Positions 23,314 to 33,105 of a stretch of 64,000 nucleotides of DNA are shown piece by piece (within the stretch, counting starts at the first letter, position 1; every line of letters begins with the position of its first letter). A model generated the notes under the pieces. That model was given only the letters and a program-made list of their open reading frames with translations, had not been told where the DNA came from and did not search any database. Source of the DNA: Candidatus Saccharimonadota bacterium. Lineage in GTDB: Bacteria; Patescibacteriota; Saccharimonadia; Saccharimonadales; Saccharimonadaceae. Position numbers and translations under genes: made by a program. Where the stretch lies: positions 1-64,000 of the forward strand of contig JAFRJN010000014.1 in NCBI GenBank assembly GCA_017432225.1. Reading direction: 5' to 3'.

Positions 23314-24588
23314 ATGAATAAAATTATCAAGACCGTGATGAGCGTGTCGGCAGCTGCAACCATTGCTACTGCTACGCTCACTCCAGTGATGGTAAACGCT
23401 TGGGGCGATTCTAATAACGGCCGCAAGACTTATACTATCGCACAGATCAATGATGGTGCATTGAAAGACGGTACCATTACTTTTAACTCAATTACTGATG
23501 GTAAAATCGGTGATGAGCGTAACTTTGTTGGCGCTAAACTTACGACTGGTAACTCTAGCGTTTACAATGCTAACGAAATCAACGTGGAAGATGGCCAGAT
23601 TTATACAATTCGGCTCTATGTCCACAACAACAGCCCTAAAGGCACTGACGCAGTAGCGAAAGATGTTTCCGTAGTGTTCTCTCTTCCTACTACTGTTTCT
23701 ACCGAGCATACCGTGATTGGTTATCTCAACTCTTCAAATGCTAACCCAACCCGTTACTGGGATGAGGTAACTTTGAAGTCTGATGAAAACTTTTACATGG
23801 AATATGTGTCTGGTTCTGCGCAATATCGTAACGCGAACGGCGTTTTTGCCCTTCCTGATACGATTATTAACCAGAATACCAAGATTGGTTACACTTCTAT
23901 GAATGGTGAAATTCCTGGCTGTTTCCAATATGACGGCGAGGTGACCATCCAAGTGAAGGTACACAAATCAGTAAGCGCAAAACTTTCCAAGACTGTACGT
24001 ATCAAAGGTTCTGGTGAGAAGTTTGGTGAAGTAGTGGAAGCTAAAGTTGGTGATGAAGTGGAGTTCCAAATTGAATATGTGAACTTGCTCGCTGACTCTG
24101 TCAAGGATGTGATGATCCGTGACGTGCTTCCTACTAACATGGAATATGTTGCAGGTTCGACTGTGTTTTACAACTCGAACTACAAAACTGGTAAAACTTT
24201 GCCAGAAAACACTTTGACCACGACTGGTCTAAACATTGGTAGCTACAACTCCAAGGGTAATGCCTACATTCGCTTCACCGCGAAGGTAGTAGACAAGACT
24301 CTTGCCTGTGGTGCTAACCAACTAGTAAACTGGGCTTCTTCTACGGTTGCTTCTAAAGTAACTAAAGACGACGCTTCGGTGATGGTAGAGAAAACTGGCG
24401 GTACTTGTGATGAGCAGCCAGAACCAAAACCAGAACCAGAACCAACGCCAGATGATCCAGTAATCCCAGATACTCCAAAGGAAGTTGTGAAGACTGGTCC
24501 TGAAAGTATCATCGTTGGTGGTGCACTTGGTGCTGGCGGTCTTACCACTTTGGTAGGCTACACGATTGCTAGCCGGAGAAAATTTTAA
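23314..24588 (+). CDS. secreted surface protein with DUF11-type repeat and sorting-like tail
   Basis: The 424-residue protein starts with a signal peptide (MNKIIKTVMSVSAAATIATA, cleaved near VNAWG). The body is beta-rich and includes a DUF11/isopeptide-like domain (VKDVMIRDVLPTNMEYVAGS) typical of surface adhesins. A Pro/Glu linker (PEPKPEPEPTPDD) leads to a C-terminal VVKTGP, a hydrophobic helix and the basic SRRKF. This resembles an LPxTG sorting signal in which Leu-Pro is replaced by Val-Val. I infer cell-wall or membrane anchoring. ATG 23314 is preceded by GAAAGGA. It is a single-gene unit with its own terminator. Confidence 0.75.
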   Translation: MNKIIKTVMSVSAAATIATATLTPVMVNAWGDSNNGRKTYTIAQINDGALKDGTITFNSITDGKIGDERNFVGAKLTTGNSSVYNANEINVEDGQIYTIRLYVHNNSPKGTDAVAKDVSVVFSLPTTVSTEHTVIGYLNSSNANPTRYWDEVTLKSDENFYMEYVSGSAQYRNANGVFALPDTIINQNTKIGYTSMNGEIPGCFQYDGEVTIQVKVHKSVSAKLSKTVRIKGSGEKFGEVVEAKVGDEVEFQIEYVNLLADSVKDVMIRDVLPTNMEYVAGSTVFYNSNYKTGKTLPENTLTTTGLNIGSYNSKGNAYIRFTAKVVDKTLACGANQLVNWASSTVASKVTKDDASVMVEKTGGTCDEQPEPKPEPEPTPDDPVIPDTPKEVVKTGPESIIVGGALGAGGLTTLVGYTIASRRKF

Positions 24589-24637
24589 GTCTACTTGCTA
24601 GAATCGGTTTGACCGCTTCGCGTAAAGACTCAGATCA

Positions 24638-24673
24638 AATGGACCCTGCATGAAAATGTAGGGTCCATTTTTG
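24638..24673 (+). terminator. terminator of the 23314 gene
   Basis: AATGGACCCTGCAT pairs with ATGTAGGGTCCATT around GAAA, followed by TTTT. Strong rho-independent form. Confidence 0.93.
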
Positions 24674-24708
24674 TGGGAATTTGATTGTGCTTGTGGTATA
24701 ATGGATAT

Positions 24709-25713
24709 ATGAATCCGTCACACAATAATGGTGGGCCTAATGTTCCTGGTGGTGCTGGGAATATTCCTGGCGCGAAGCCGGGTGTGATTGCTAGTGGACC
24801 TGGTGATGCGTCTGTGCCGATAGCTTCGGGGCCGAATATGCCGGCGACGCCGGTGCCGAATGCGCCAGTGGTATCTAGGCAGCCGACTGGTGGGCGGCCG
24901 ATGAGTAATGAAATTGTGTTGACTCCGGATGATGGGGCAAAGAAGCGGAAGCGAAATTTGATAATTGCCGGGGCGTTAGCCGGAGTGATCGTGGTTGCCG
25001 TACTCGCCGCAGTAATAATAGTGGTGGCAAGAAGCGGAAGAAGCAGCAATAACGCTAGCAGTAATGCTGACTACAACTTATTTTCTAACTACGCTAATTA
25101 TTTACTAAACACTTCTAATAATGCCAATGCGGAGATAACCAAGTATGACAAATATGAGGATTATGCTATTCAACTAGCATATTATGACAACAATACGCAA
25201 TATTTTCAACAACTAGAAAAATTGTGGAATAATTTTTATACTAAAATAACTGAAGAAAATAAATATTCTAGTGTGAGTAAAATTATGGGCGACATAAGTT
25301 ATCAAAATGAACTGATGGATTTTATCACAAAATATATGGCGAATACTAAGTGGGATGAGGGTGAACTTTTGGAACTATATATTGATGAAGGGTTGGCGGA
25401 TGCAACGGAGACTGTAAATAATAGCTATAACGATATAGCGAGTACTATTTACGAGCCGGGTAAAACTTATGCGGAGGGGGCTCTCAAAAACGCGATTTTG
25501 GCGCTTAATACATATTCGAAATATCAGTCGCTAGGCTGCATCGTGAACAAGGCGGTAAATTTTGAGTGTCTGGAGCGTAATAGTACTTCAATAACAACTG
25601 TAAAAGCTAGTGATTTGGTGGAGGTTGATGAAAATTTGCCGGAAGATACGATAGAAGCATTGATAAGATTTGCATTTAAAATCAACGATGATTTTGGGAG
25701 TTTAGAAGGGTAG
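24709..25713 (+). CDS. single-pass membrane protein with disordered Pro/Gly tail
   Basis: A 334-residue protein of unknown family. Residues 1-85 are Pro/Gly/Asn-rich and probably cytoplasmic. A KKRKRNL basic patch precedes one membrane helix (IAGALAGVIVVAVLAAVIIVV). The outer ~220 residues are helical and Tyr/Asn-rich. The leaderless ATG lies six bases after TATAAT (24697-24702, TGGTATAAT). It is followed three bases later by the VirB6-like gene, and the pair resembles the 52558-53214 pair. A structural part of a secretion or surface apparatus is plausible. Confidence 0.6.
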   Translation: MNPSHNNGGPNVPGGAGNIPGAKPGVIASGPGDASVPIASGPNMPATPVPNAPVVSRQPTGGRPMSNEIVLTPDDGAKKRKRNLIIAGALAGVIVVAVLAAVIIVVARSGRSSNNASSNADYNLFSNYANYLLNTSNNANAEITKYDKYEDYAIQLAYYDNNTQYFQQLEKLWNNFYTKITEENKYSSVSKIMGDISYQNELMDFITKYMANTKWDEGELLELYIDEGLADATETVNNSYNDIASTIYEPGKTYAEGALKNAILALNTYSKYQSLGCIVNKAVNFECLERNSTSITTVKASDLVEVDENLPEDTIEALIRFAFKINDDFGSLEG

Positions 25714-25716
25714 GAT

Positions 25717-28700
25717 ATGAATAGCATGAAAAAACGAATTTTGGCATCGCTAGGAGTAGCGATAGGGTTAGTGGCGAGCTTGGCGCTTGGGATTTTTCGA
25801 GGGGCTTATGCAGACACTGACTATGTGACCAAAGGTACGGTGTCGGCGTTGGTTTCGTGCTATGAGAATGGAGCGTTTAAAACTCCGGTTGGCACTACTA
25901 GCTTCACTAGTAGTACGCGGGGGAGCACGAGTATGTTTTTGGAGGGCAACCAAACAGTTTACGTGCCGATTGGCTATAGTGGTGACACGGTTAAAACAAA
26001 ATGTGCGGATTTGGTTGGTGGTATGATAACGAGCCGTGGCATTTCGATTCCGAGTGGTGCTGATTCGGCTACGCAGGTGGATACATTTTTGACAAGTCTA
26101 GGGTATACGATGGCGAGTTCCGAAACGGCCTCGAACACAGGTAGGTGCTTCTCGGTCACTTACGAAAAAGTGTATGACTGGCTAGATGCGACTACGCCTA
26201 GTACAAGTGAGACTTTGACGACGCAGAGAGTTTGTGCGGATGTGGTGGAGAGTGATATTATTCAAGTTGACAAATTAAGGATAGAAAGTGGCGATACAAG
26301 CATTATTCAATTCCAGGATGCTAGGGTGGGGTCAATTAAGATTGACTGCCAAATTGGCGGATTGCCAAGTTTAGGCAATTGTAACGACCCGTCGCATGAT
26401 TTTGTGAAAGGGCAGACAAAATGGAGCGATTTTGTAGAAGGAATAAAACAGGATTTGGTGGCTCATAAGTCTCAAGGAACCGATTATCATCCGATTTTGG
26501 GTTATATGGTATCGTACGAATTGAAGGGATTAAGCGATGGTGAAGTTGAAACTAATGATGAATCTGCTGCGGTGGTAAATGCTGAATATACGATGAGCGC
26601 ATCGTCTAATGCAATTGCGAGAGGTACAGAAACTTTGGCGGGATGGGCGACTAATGCGAAACCGGCGTTCTCGGACGATGAAAAATTTAGATTGTATCAG
26701 GCTTATCTAAATAATTACTATAAGGCTGATACTAAATGCGGTCTGTCGGACGACCAGCAAACGTCGGTACAGGGTAACGGATACTCAGAGATTAATTATT
26801 GTACTACGAGTGGCGTACAGGCGTGTTATGTGAAGCCAATGGCTCATACAAATGATTCGGTTGGTGGGGTAGAGAATGGGGTATTTGGTAGCGATTGCGA
26901 CTTCAATTGTGTAGCGGACTTTATGAAGAACTACGACAACGAATCAGCCTGTGTGTCTAGCTCGACCGACCCTGAACAGCCACAAGATAATTCGACCGGC
27001 TTTAATGGGAATACGGCTACGGATAGCGAGATTATCGATTGTAATGGCTTTGAAAATATCGGGGCGACGCAGTGGATTTTGTGTCCGACGGCTAATAATA
27101 TGCAATACACGGCGAATGCACTGGATAAGATTACCGAAAACATGGTGCAAATTGATGCGGATGTGTATAATAACACTACTGTGGAGCAAGTATGGAGCAG
27201 GATTCGAGATATTGCTAACGTACTGATGGTAGTATTATTGCTCGTGATTGTATTTTCACAGCTGACAGGATATGGGATTGATAATTATGGTATCAAAAAG
27301 ATGCTACCGCGGCTGATTTTGATGGCGATTTTAATTAACCTTAGCTTCTATATTTGCCAACTGGCGATAGACTTGTCGAATATTCTGGGCGTAGGGCTTC
27401 GGAATATGTTTGGCGGGGTGGGGAATTCGATAGGCGGGCAGGGCGGTCTGTCATATATGGGGACGATGATTGGCGGTGTATTTACTGGTCTTGCAGCTTC
27501 GTCCGGTGCAGTGGGCGGTGGCGTAAGCGCGGGGGTAGCGATTTTCTCGCTAAGCGCATCAGTGGCGGTAGCAGCATGGGTGGCGGTATTGGTATTTCTT
27601 TTGCTGATCGTAGTGGCAGTAGCGATATTCTTCCTGTCGCTTGGCATTAGAAAGATTTTGGTGATTGTGTGCATTATATTGGCGCCACTGGCGTTTGCGG
27701 CGTATATTTTGCCAAATACGCAGAGATTGTTTAAGAATTGGTGGAGCCTCTTTAAAGCGTGTTTGATTATCTTTCCGATTTGTGGGGCGCTATCTGGGAT
27801 TTCGTATCTTCTGAAGTCGATGTCACAAGGGACGCAGCTGGGGGCGACAGCAAGTCTTGTGATGATGGTCTTGCCGTATGCTGGGTTCTTCTTGATTCCA
27901 ATGCTGGTTACCTCGGCGATTTCGGCGCTTGGTAAGATTGGTGGGGCGATTACATCGATGGGGCAGAATCTCCGGACTGGCGCACAAAACTTGGGTAAGG
28001 CTGGAATGAAGGTAGCCGAAAATACGGGGGCTTACAAGGATATGCAGAAAGAGGCTACTAGGAGACAACAGGAGCAGAGAGTCAATAGAATTATGAGCCG
28101 GCTTGGCAGTAAAGACGATTTGGATGAGAGAGTGAGAAGGGCTAGGGAAAAGGTGCGGCTAAATCCGAATGATCAAAAGGCTCAAAGAGAACTTCGGCGG
28201 GCTGAATACGATCAGAGGAGGCTATATGACGCGCAGCAGACGCTGTATAAGATGGAGGCTGAACAGACGGTGGCTGGTACTTCTCAAGACACTATGGCGG
28301 CTCGCGCGCAGTCTACTCAAGAGTCGTTGGAGTTTAAGAATATCAGCGATCAATTTGCTAATGCGTCGAATAGTCAGATATTAACTGCTTTGACTTCAGC
28401 CGAAAATACATACGCTACGGATAGAAATTCTAATAATGCTACTAGACTTAGAGCTATGCAATCGGTTGCGGTGAATAGAGGTCTAAATACCAATGTACTC
28501 AGTGGTCTTAACCGTTTGTCGCTTGATGACAATAATGAGAATGACCAGAAAGTATTAAATAGTGTAGATTACAATGCTCTTTATAAAGGTCTTACTAGAT
28601 CTGAATTGGCGAATGAGCTTGTGTCTTCTCGTGATGCGTATATCACAGATCGCAACAACGCAAATACTAGAAGATTGCAGAATATAATTCAGGCGGCAGA

Positions 28701-29391
28701 TGGAAGAGAAATGGATAAAGAGCTTTTGGATACTTTGGGCGGCATGAATATGCAGGCTGCTACGGTGGGCGCAAATGGTCAGATGGTCGCTACTAATGAC
28801 GCACGAGTGCTCGATACGATGTCTGGTACAAAGAATAAGGTAGTGAAGCAATTTGGTATTCAGATGGGCAAAACGGCCAACGCACAACAAAATATGACGA
28901 TGGACCAATTTGCTGACTCTACTGGCCCGGTGAAACTTTCCGATGCTTTGACTGGCAAAGGTACTGAATATCTCAATGACGCGAATGACGATATAGTAGA
29001 ATATGTTGCTAACCATAGTATAACAACTAATGCTGCTAATGGGCAGCTAGCTTATAACCCAGTTATGTCTTCTGAGCAGCTTGCAAATATCACGGCGAAT
29101 ACTACTAACGAGAAAGTACTTCGCCAGACTAGAAGAATTTACTCTAACATGAATACAAATGATATAAAGTTTACTGGTAAACAATTGGCTAATTACGATA
29201 TTGACACTCTGCGGATATTGCAGACAAGGATTGATCCGGGTTCGCAGCTCCAGAAAGAATTTGTTAATGCTACTAACCAGATGATAAGCGATCCTGCGAT
29301 CATGAGTAATCTTTCTAAAGATAAAAAGGATGCGTTTAGGGCAATTAGACGTGGTGCTGGTATAAACGATAATTACTTTGATACTCAATAG
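25717..29391 (+). CDS. VirB6/TrbL-like polytopic protein of a type IV secretion-type system
   Basis: The 1224 residues fall into three parts. A signal or anchor helix (MKKRILASLGVAIGLVASLALG) is followed by a ~450-residue outer domain with several Cys. Residues ~500-760 hold about six membrane helices in the VirB6 style (VLMVVLLLVIVFSQLTGYG, the GIRKILVIVCIILAPLAFAAYILP stretch, KNWWSLFKACLIIFPICGA). The rest is a ~460-residue charged, helical, Gln/Asn/Arg-rich cytoplasmic tail. VirB6 forms part of the inner-membrane channel of type IV secretion and DNA uptake machines. Start 25717 or 25726 (MKKR). No ATPase (VirB4/VirD4) is present in the window, so the system is only partly visible. Confidence 0.65.
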   Translation: MNSMKKRILASLGVAIGLVASLALGIFRGAYADTDYVTKGTVSALVSCYENGAFKTPVGTTSFTSSTRGSTSMFLEGNQTVYVPIGYSGDTVKTKCADLVGGMITSRGISIPSGADSATQVDTFLTSLGYTMASSETASNTGRCFSVTYEKVYDWLDATTPSTSETLTTQRVCADVVESDIIQVDKLRIESGDTSIIQFQDARVGSIKIDCQIGGLPSLGNCNDPSHDFVKGQTKWSDFVEGIKQDLVAHKSQGTDYHPILGYMVSYELKGLSDGEVETNDESAAVVNAEYTMSASSNAIARGTETLAGWATNAKPAFSDDEKFRLYQAYLNNYYKADTKCGLSDDQQTSVQGNGYSEINYCTTSGVQACYVKPMAHTNDSVGGVENGVFGSDCDFNCVADFMKNYDNESACVSSSTDPEQPQDNSTGFNGNTATDSEIIDCNGFENIGATQWILCPTANNMQYTANALDKITENMVQIDADVYNNTTVEQVWSRIRDIANVLMVVLLLVIVFSQLTGYGIDNYGIKKMLPRLILMAILINLSFYICQLAIDLSNILGVGLRNMFGGVGNSIGGQGGLSYMGTMIGGVFTGLAASSGAVGGGVSAGVAIFSLSASVAVAAWVAVLVFLLLIVVAVAIFFLSLGIRKILVIVCIILAPLAFAAYILPNTQRLFKNWWSLFKACLIIFPICGALSGISYLLKSMSQGTQLGATASLVMMVLPYAGFFLIPMLVTSAISALGKIGGAITSMGQNLRTGAQNLGKAGMKVAENTGAYKDMQKEATRRQQEQRVNRIMSRLGSKDDLDERVRRAREKVRLNPNDQKAQRELRRAEYDQRRLYDAQQTLYKMEAEQTVAGTSQDTMAARAQSTQESLEFKNISDQFANASNSQILTALTSAENTYATDRNSNNATRLRAMQSVAVNRGLNTNVLSGLNRLSLDDNNENDQKVLNSVDYNALYKGLTRSELANELVSSRDAYITDRNNANTRRLQNIIQAADGREMDKELLDTLGGMNMQAATVGANGQMVATNDARVLDTMSGTKNKVVKQFGIQMGKTANAQQNMTMDQFADSTGPVKLSDALTGKGTEYLNDANDDIVEYVANHSITTNAANGQLAYNPVMSSEQLANITANTTNEKVLRQTRRIYSNMNTNDIKFTGKQLANYDIDTLRILQTRIDPGSQLQKEFVNATNQMISDPAIMSNLSKDKKDAFRAIRRGAGINDNYFDTQ

Positions 29392-29444
29392 AATTGACAA
29401 ATTGTTATTGTGTAATTCTCTCGAAAAAAAGATAACTTTTAGTG

Positions 29445-30239
29445 TTAGTTTTTGGTAGCTTGGAGGACGTGGTCGAAGAGGCAGGTGATGGTGAGGGGGC
29501 CGACGCCGCCGGTTTCGGGAGTGATGGCAGAGAGATCTGTGCGGTCTCTGACTTCGTTTGCGAGGTCGCCCTTCAAGACGCCATCTTCTGAGGCGGTGCC
29601 AGCGTCGACAAGAACGGCACCAGGTTTGACGTATTCATTCAAAATCAAACCCGGTTTGCCGGTTGCGCTTATGATTATATCAAAATTCTTAAGCTTTGTC
29701 AAGTCTGAACCGTGATGAAAGAGCTCGACCTGGTAATTTGAATCTGTAAACATCTTGTATAGTGGAGCGCCAACGAGTTTGCCACGACCAACAATAGCGA
29801 TTTTTTTGGTTTTTAAATCGATGTCGTAGCCGGCGAGGAGCCATAAAATAGCAGTGGCGGTAGCGGAATCGTAGTTACCGTGTTCGCCGAGACCGTCGAC
29901 ATCTTTTGACGGAGCGATAAGATTAGTTAAATCGTTAGTTTTTTTCTTTTCGAGGATTGGGAGTTGCAAAATAATACCGTCTATCTCGGGACTTTTGCTT
30001 GCTTCTTGAATTTTGGCGGCGATGTTGGCGGAATCTTTGGCCTTGTAGTCGATGACTTTTACGCCGATGTCTTCGCCGTATTTGATTTTGAGCTGAACGT
30101 ACTTTACGATAACCGGATTGTCAGAATCGCGAATGATGAGGAGAGTAGGCTTTTTCTCCATTCCGGCGACTTCATAAGCCTGGCGTTCTTTGATAAAACC
30201 GGCGAGTTCGCGGCCACTTAAAATCTTGGGGGTTTTCAT
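29445..30239 (-). CDS. folD: bifunctional methylenetetrahydrofolate dehydrogenase/cyclohydrolase
   Basis: FolD interconverts 5,10-methylene-, methenyl- and 10-formyl-THF for purine and formyl-Met synthesis. The 264 residues have the active-site Lys in YVQLKIKYGEDIGVK, the LQLPI turn, the P-loop-like IVGRGKLVGAPL for NADP, and the ending TGGVGPLTITCLF. The Pro usually before the first Gly is Thr here. Start 30239 overlaps the murB stop by ATGA, so the two genes are coupled; a longer upstream frame runs inside murB and is not used. The convergent VirB6-like gene ends 53 bp away. Confidence 0.93.
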   Translation of the reverse strand: MKTPKILSGRELAGFIKERQAYEVAGMEKKPTLLIIRDSDNPVIVKYVQLKIKYGEDIGVKVIDYKAKDSANIAAKIQEASKSPEIDGIILQLPILEKKKTNDLTNLIAPSKDVDGLGEHGNYDSATATAILWLLAGYDIDLKTKKIAIVGRGKLVGAPLYKMFTDSNYQVELFHHGSDLTKLKNFDIIISATGKPGLILNEYVKPGAVLVDAGTASEDGVLKGDLANEVRDRTDLSAITPETGGVGPLTITCLFDHVLQATKN

Positions 30240-31261
30240 CGCTGGGCCCCGCGGTTTTTGGTATTGATAATCTCGACGGGTTCTTGCTCCATCCAATAGC
30301 CAAATTTGTCATAAACGGTACTGGTGATCTGGGCGCGAGCACGAGCGAGATTAGCATAAGTGCCGGCGGATTCGTTGATTAAGACTAGTGGCGCGGCTGG
30401 GTTGACGCGCATACCATAGAGGAGCTGACCTTTGAAGCCACATTGCTCAATGAGCCAAGCGGAATTGATTTTGTTGCCATCGTGGCCGCGGTGAACTGCC
30501 CAACCTTTCATTTCGGCTTTTTCGGTTTCAATTGGATCTAGATAGACATTTTTGAAAAATGAGCCGGAGCTGGCCTTTTCGCGCGGGTCGGGAAGCTTGT
30601 CCTTTCTGATATTGCTGACGATTTCGCGGATACCTTTGGGTGAAAAATCGGTGGCGCCGTAATCTTCGATGTATTTTTCCATGGAATTGTAAAATGGACG
30701 CTCCATGTGACCAGGCTTCATCTCGAGTGTAACGGAAATAATGAAAAAGCGGTTTTTCATGGTGGTGTTCATAATGCTTTTACGATAGCCGAACTGAAAA
30801 TCTTTTTTCTCTAAAGTGATAAACGAGTTTGTGGCGGTGTCGTAAGCGCGGGCGGATTTAAAGACGTTTGCAACTTCTTGGCCGTAGGCGCCGATGTTTT
30901 GAACTGGGGCAGCACCGACGAGGCCAGGGATTTTGCTTAAAGCTTCGATGCCAGTGTAGCCCTTCTGGCAAGCGTAGTCGACGACGTTGTCCCAATTCTC
31001 GCCGGCCATGATAGTGAACTCGCCGTTATTTTCGCTAAAACCGCGGAGGCGATTTAAAAGAATGACGCCGTCTAGACCTTCGTCGCGACCGATAGTGTTG
31101 GCGCCACCGCCGATGATGTAGGTGGGGTACCAGTAAGCAGAAGCAAAATTGTAAGCTTCGGGAATATCCTTTTCATCTTCGATTTCAAAAACGTGGCGAG
31201 CGATGCCGCCGATGCGCATAGTAGTAAGACTAGAAATAAAAATGTTTTCGTAGGATTTCAT
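30236..31261 (-). CDS. murB: UDP-N-acetylenolpyruvoylglucosamine reductase
   Basis: MurB is a flavoenzyme that makes UDP-MurNAc in peptidoglycan synthesis. The 341-residue protein has the FAD-binding TMRIGGIARHVFE, IIGGGANTIGRDEG and GAAPVQNIGAYGQEV motifs, the active-site Tyr in FQFGYRKS, and the catalytic Ser/Glu region ASSGSFFKN with a C-terminal NPAAPLVLIN. Leaderless: TATAAT on the minus strand ends six bases before the ATG. Together with murC at 49343 it shows that the organism makes its own cell wall. Confidence 0.95.
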   Translation of the reverse strand: MKSYENIFISSLTTMRIGGIARHVFEIEDEKDIPEAYNFASAYWYPTYIIGGGANTIGRDEGLDGVILLNRLRGFSENNGEFTIMAGENWDNVVDYACQKGYTGIEALSKIPGLVGAAPVQNIGAYGQEVANVFKSARAYDTATNSFITLEKKDFQFGYRKSIMNTTMKNRFFIISVTLEMKPGHMERPFYNSMEKYIEDYGATDFSPKGIREIVSNIRKDKLPDPREKASSGSFFKNVYLDPIETEKAEMKGWAVHRGHDGNKINSAWLIEQCGFKGQLLYGMRVNPAAPLVLINESAGTYANLARARAQITSTVYDKFGYWMEQEPVEIINTKNRGAQR

Positions 31262-31476
31262 GACACTATTATACCATATTTTTACGATGCTTTTAGCTTA
31301 AGGGGGGAGTGAAAAATTGGCGATTTTTTGATTTTTTAAATTTAATTTTTTTGAAAAAACAGGGGTGGTAAGGTGGGGGGTTGATTTTTGAATCTCTTTG
31401 TGCTATAAGGGGTGCGGAAAATGGGGTGGTGCTGTTTTCGAAAATATAATATAATATAACAAAGGAAGGTAATACT
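31262..31476 (+). promoter_or_regulatory. recA upstream region
   Basis: This 215-bp gap holds A/T tracts, a possible promoter TGTGCTATAAG near 31398-31408, and a multiple -10 cluster (overlapping TATAAT copies at 31447-31462) before AAAGGAAGG and the ATG. I see no LexA-type operator of the E. coli or Bacillus kind. The murB promoter lies at its left edge on the other strand. Confidence 0.5.
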
Positions 31477-32517
31477 ATGGCGAAAAAAGTTAAAGATACG
31501 GGTGCGGAAAAAACTGATGCTCCTGCTGGGGCGAAAAATGATGGTAAAAGTGAGGCTTTGAAGCTCGCGATTGCGCAGATTACCAAGCAATTTGGCGATG
31601 GGTCGATTATGAAGCTCGGCGAGACGCCAAAGATGGATGTGCAGCTTCTGCCGTCGGGGTCACTATCGCTGGATTTGGCACTTGGTGGGGGCTGGCCGAA
31701 GGGGCGGATTATTGAGATTTATGGGCCGGAATCATCTGGTAAGACGACTTTGGCGCTGCACGCGATTGCAGAAATTCAGAAGCAGGGCGGGCAGGCGGCC
31801 TTTATCGATGCGGAACATGCGCTCGACCCGGCTTATGCCAAGAAAATTGGTGTAGACACGGGGAATTTACTGATTTCGCAGCCAGATAATGGTGAGCAGG
31901 CCCTCGAGATTTGTGAGACGCTGGTGCGGTCTAATGCGGTGGATCTGATTGTAGTAGACTCGGTGGCGGCTTTGGTGCCACAGGCCGAGATTGACGGTGA
32001 TATGGGCGATGCGCAGATGGGGCTTCAGGCACGGCTGATGTCTCAGGCGATGCGGAAGCTGACTGGGATTATTTCGAAATCGCGCGCGACGGTGATATTC
32101 ATTAACCAGATTCGGATGAAGATTGGTGTGATGTTTGGTAATCCGGAGACCACGACTGGTGGGAATGCGTTGAAATTCTACGCTTCGGTACGAGTGGATA
32201 TTCGGCGGATTGGGCAAATCAAAGATGGCGACCAGGTGGCGGGGAACCGGACTAAAATCAAAGTGGTGAAGAACAAAATCGCGGCGCCTTTTCGCACGGC
32301 AGAGTTTGACATCATGTATAATGAGGGGATTTCAAAGACTGGTGATGTGTTAGATCTGGCTGTGGAACATGGCGTGATAGAAAAAGCTGGTGCGTTCTTT
32401 AAATATAATGGCGAAACTCTGGGCCAGGGGCGCGAAGCGGTGAAGAAACTGTTTGCCGAAAAACCAGAATTGATGGGGGAGATTGAGGGTCTGGTACGGG
32501 AAAAAGCGGGGATCTAG
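31477..32517 (+). CDS. recA: recombinase RecA
   Basis: An ATP-dependent strand-exchange protein for homologous recombination and natural transformation. The 346 residues have Walker [10 protein letters not shown], the MAW-type region [23 protein letters not shown]2 around [20 protein letters not shown], and the C-terminal domain. The start follows AAAGGAAGG. Downstream in the same orientation lie a Nudix hydrolase and recX, a likely operon. Confidence 0.98.
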   Translation: MAKKVKDTGAEKTDAPAGAKNDGKSEALKLAIAQITKQFGDGSIMKLGETPKMDVQLLPSGSLSLDLALGGGWPKGRIIEIYGPESSGKTTLALHAIAEIQKQGGQAAFIDAEHALDPAYAKKIGVDTGNLLISQPDNGEQALEICETLVRSNAVDLIVVDSVAALVPQAEIDGDMGDAQMGLQARLMSQAMRKLTGIISKSRATVIFINQIRMKIGVMFGNPETTTGGNALKFYASVRVDIRRIGQIKDGDQVAGNRTKIKVVKNKIAAPFRTAEFDIMYNEGISKTGDVLDLAVEHGVIEKAGAFFKYNGETLGQGREAVKKLFAEKPELMGEIEGLVREKAGI

Positions 32518-32550
32518 GTATTCTTGCGGTGTTAAACTTGTGGAGGTAAT

Positions 32551-33105
32551 ATGCATAAAGACGAGATTTGGCAGTTATATCAAAAAAATGGAGAGCCGAT
32601 TGAGGGGGCTGGTTGGCCGGCGATGCGTAATAATCCGGCGGGCGATGATGGCGAAATTGTGGGGATTGCGATTGTGTTTCTCTTTCGGCGAAACTCGGAG
32701 GGCGAGCTGGAGCTTCTGTGGCAGAAGCGCTCGGATAAGATAGATAGATATCCGGGAGATTATGATATTTCGGCGGGTGGGCATATCAATCTGAATGAGT
32801 CGATTATTGAGGCCGCGATAAGGGAGACCCGTGAGGAGATCGGCGCAAATGTTTCTTCTGATGAGCTCGGGTTTGTAACAATGTATCCGTTTAACAAGAA
32901 TCGATTTGCGTGGATTTTTGCGGCGGATTGGACCGGGAAGGACGATGCTTTTCATTTTGACGATAAAGAAGTGTCGGAGGTGCGGTGGGTGCCACTTTCC
33001 GATACTGACGAATTTCGTAAAAAATATGCAAAGAAACCGTTAAAAGAAGACCCGATTACTTTTGAGACATTGAAATATTGGTTTGAAATAAATGGATATT
33101 TATAA
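32551..33105 (+). CDS. Nudix hydrolase
   Basis: A 184-residue pyrophosphohydrolase. The Nudix box matches GX5EX7REUXEEXGU exactly: it opens GGHINLNE and closes RETREEIGA. Position and length (after SAGGH, with a DEFRKKY tail) resemble IPP-isomerase-type or ADP-ribose/8-oxo-dGTP hydrolases, but the substrate cannot be told from sequence. A TGGAGG lies upstream of the ATG. It sits between recA and recX, overlapping the latter by 14 bases, so a nucleotide-pool sanitation role alongside repair is an inference. Confidence 0.88.
   Translation: MHKDEIWQLYQKNGEPIEGAGWPAMRNNPAGDDGEIVGIAIVFLFRRNSEGELELLWQKRSDKIDRYPGDYDISAGGHINLNESIIEAAIRETREEIGANVSSDELGFVTMYPFNKNRFAWIFAADWTGKDDAFHFDDKEVSEVRWVPLSDTDEFRKKYAKKPLKEDPITFETLKYWFEINGYL

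Noticed and set aside
31262-31476. LexA/SOS box upstream of recA
   Set aside because: I found neither an E. coli-type CTGT-N8-ACAG nor a Bacillus-type GAAC-N4-GTTC palindrome; only A/T tracts and -10 boxes are visible.
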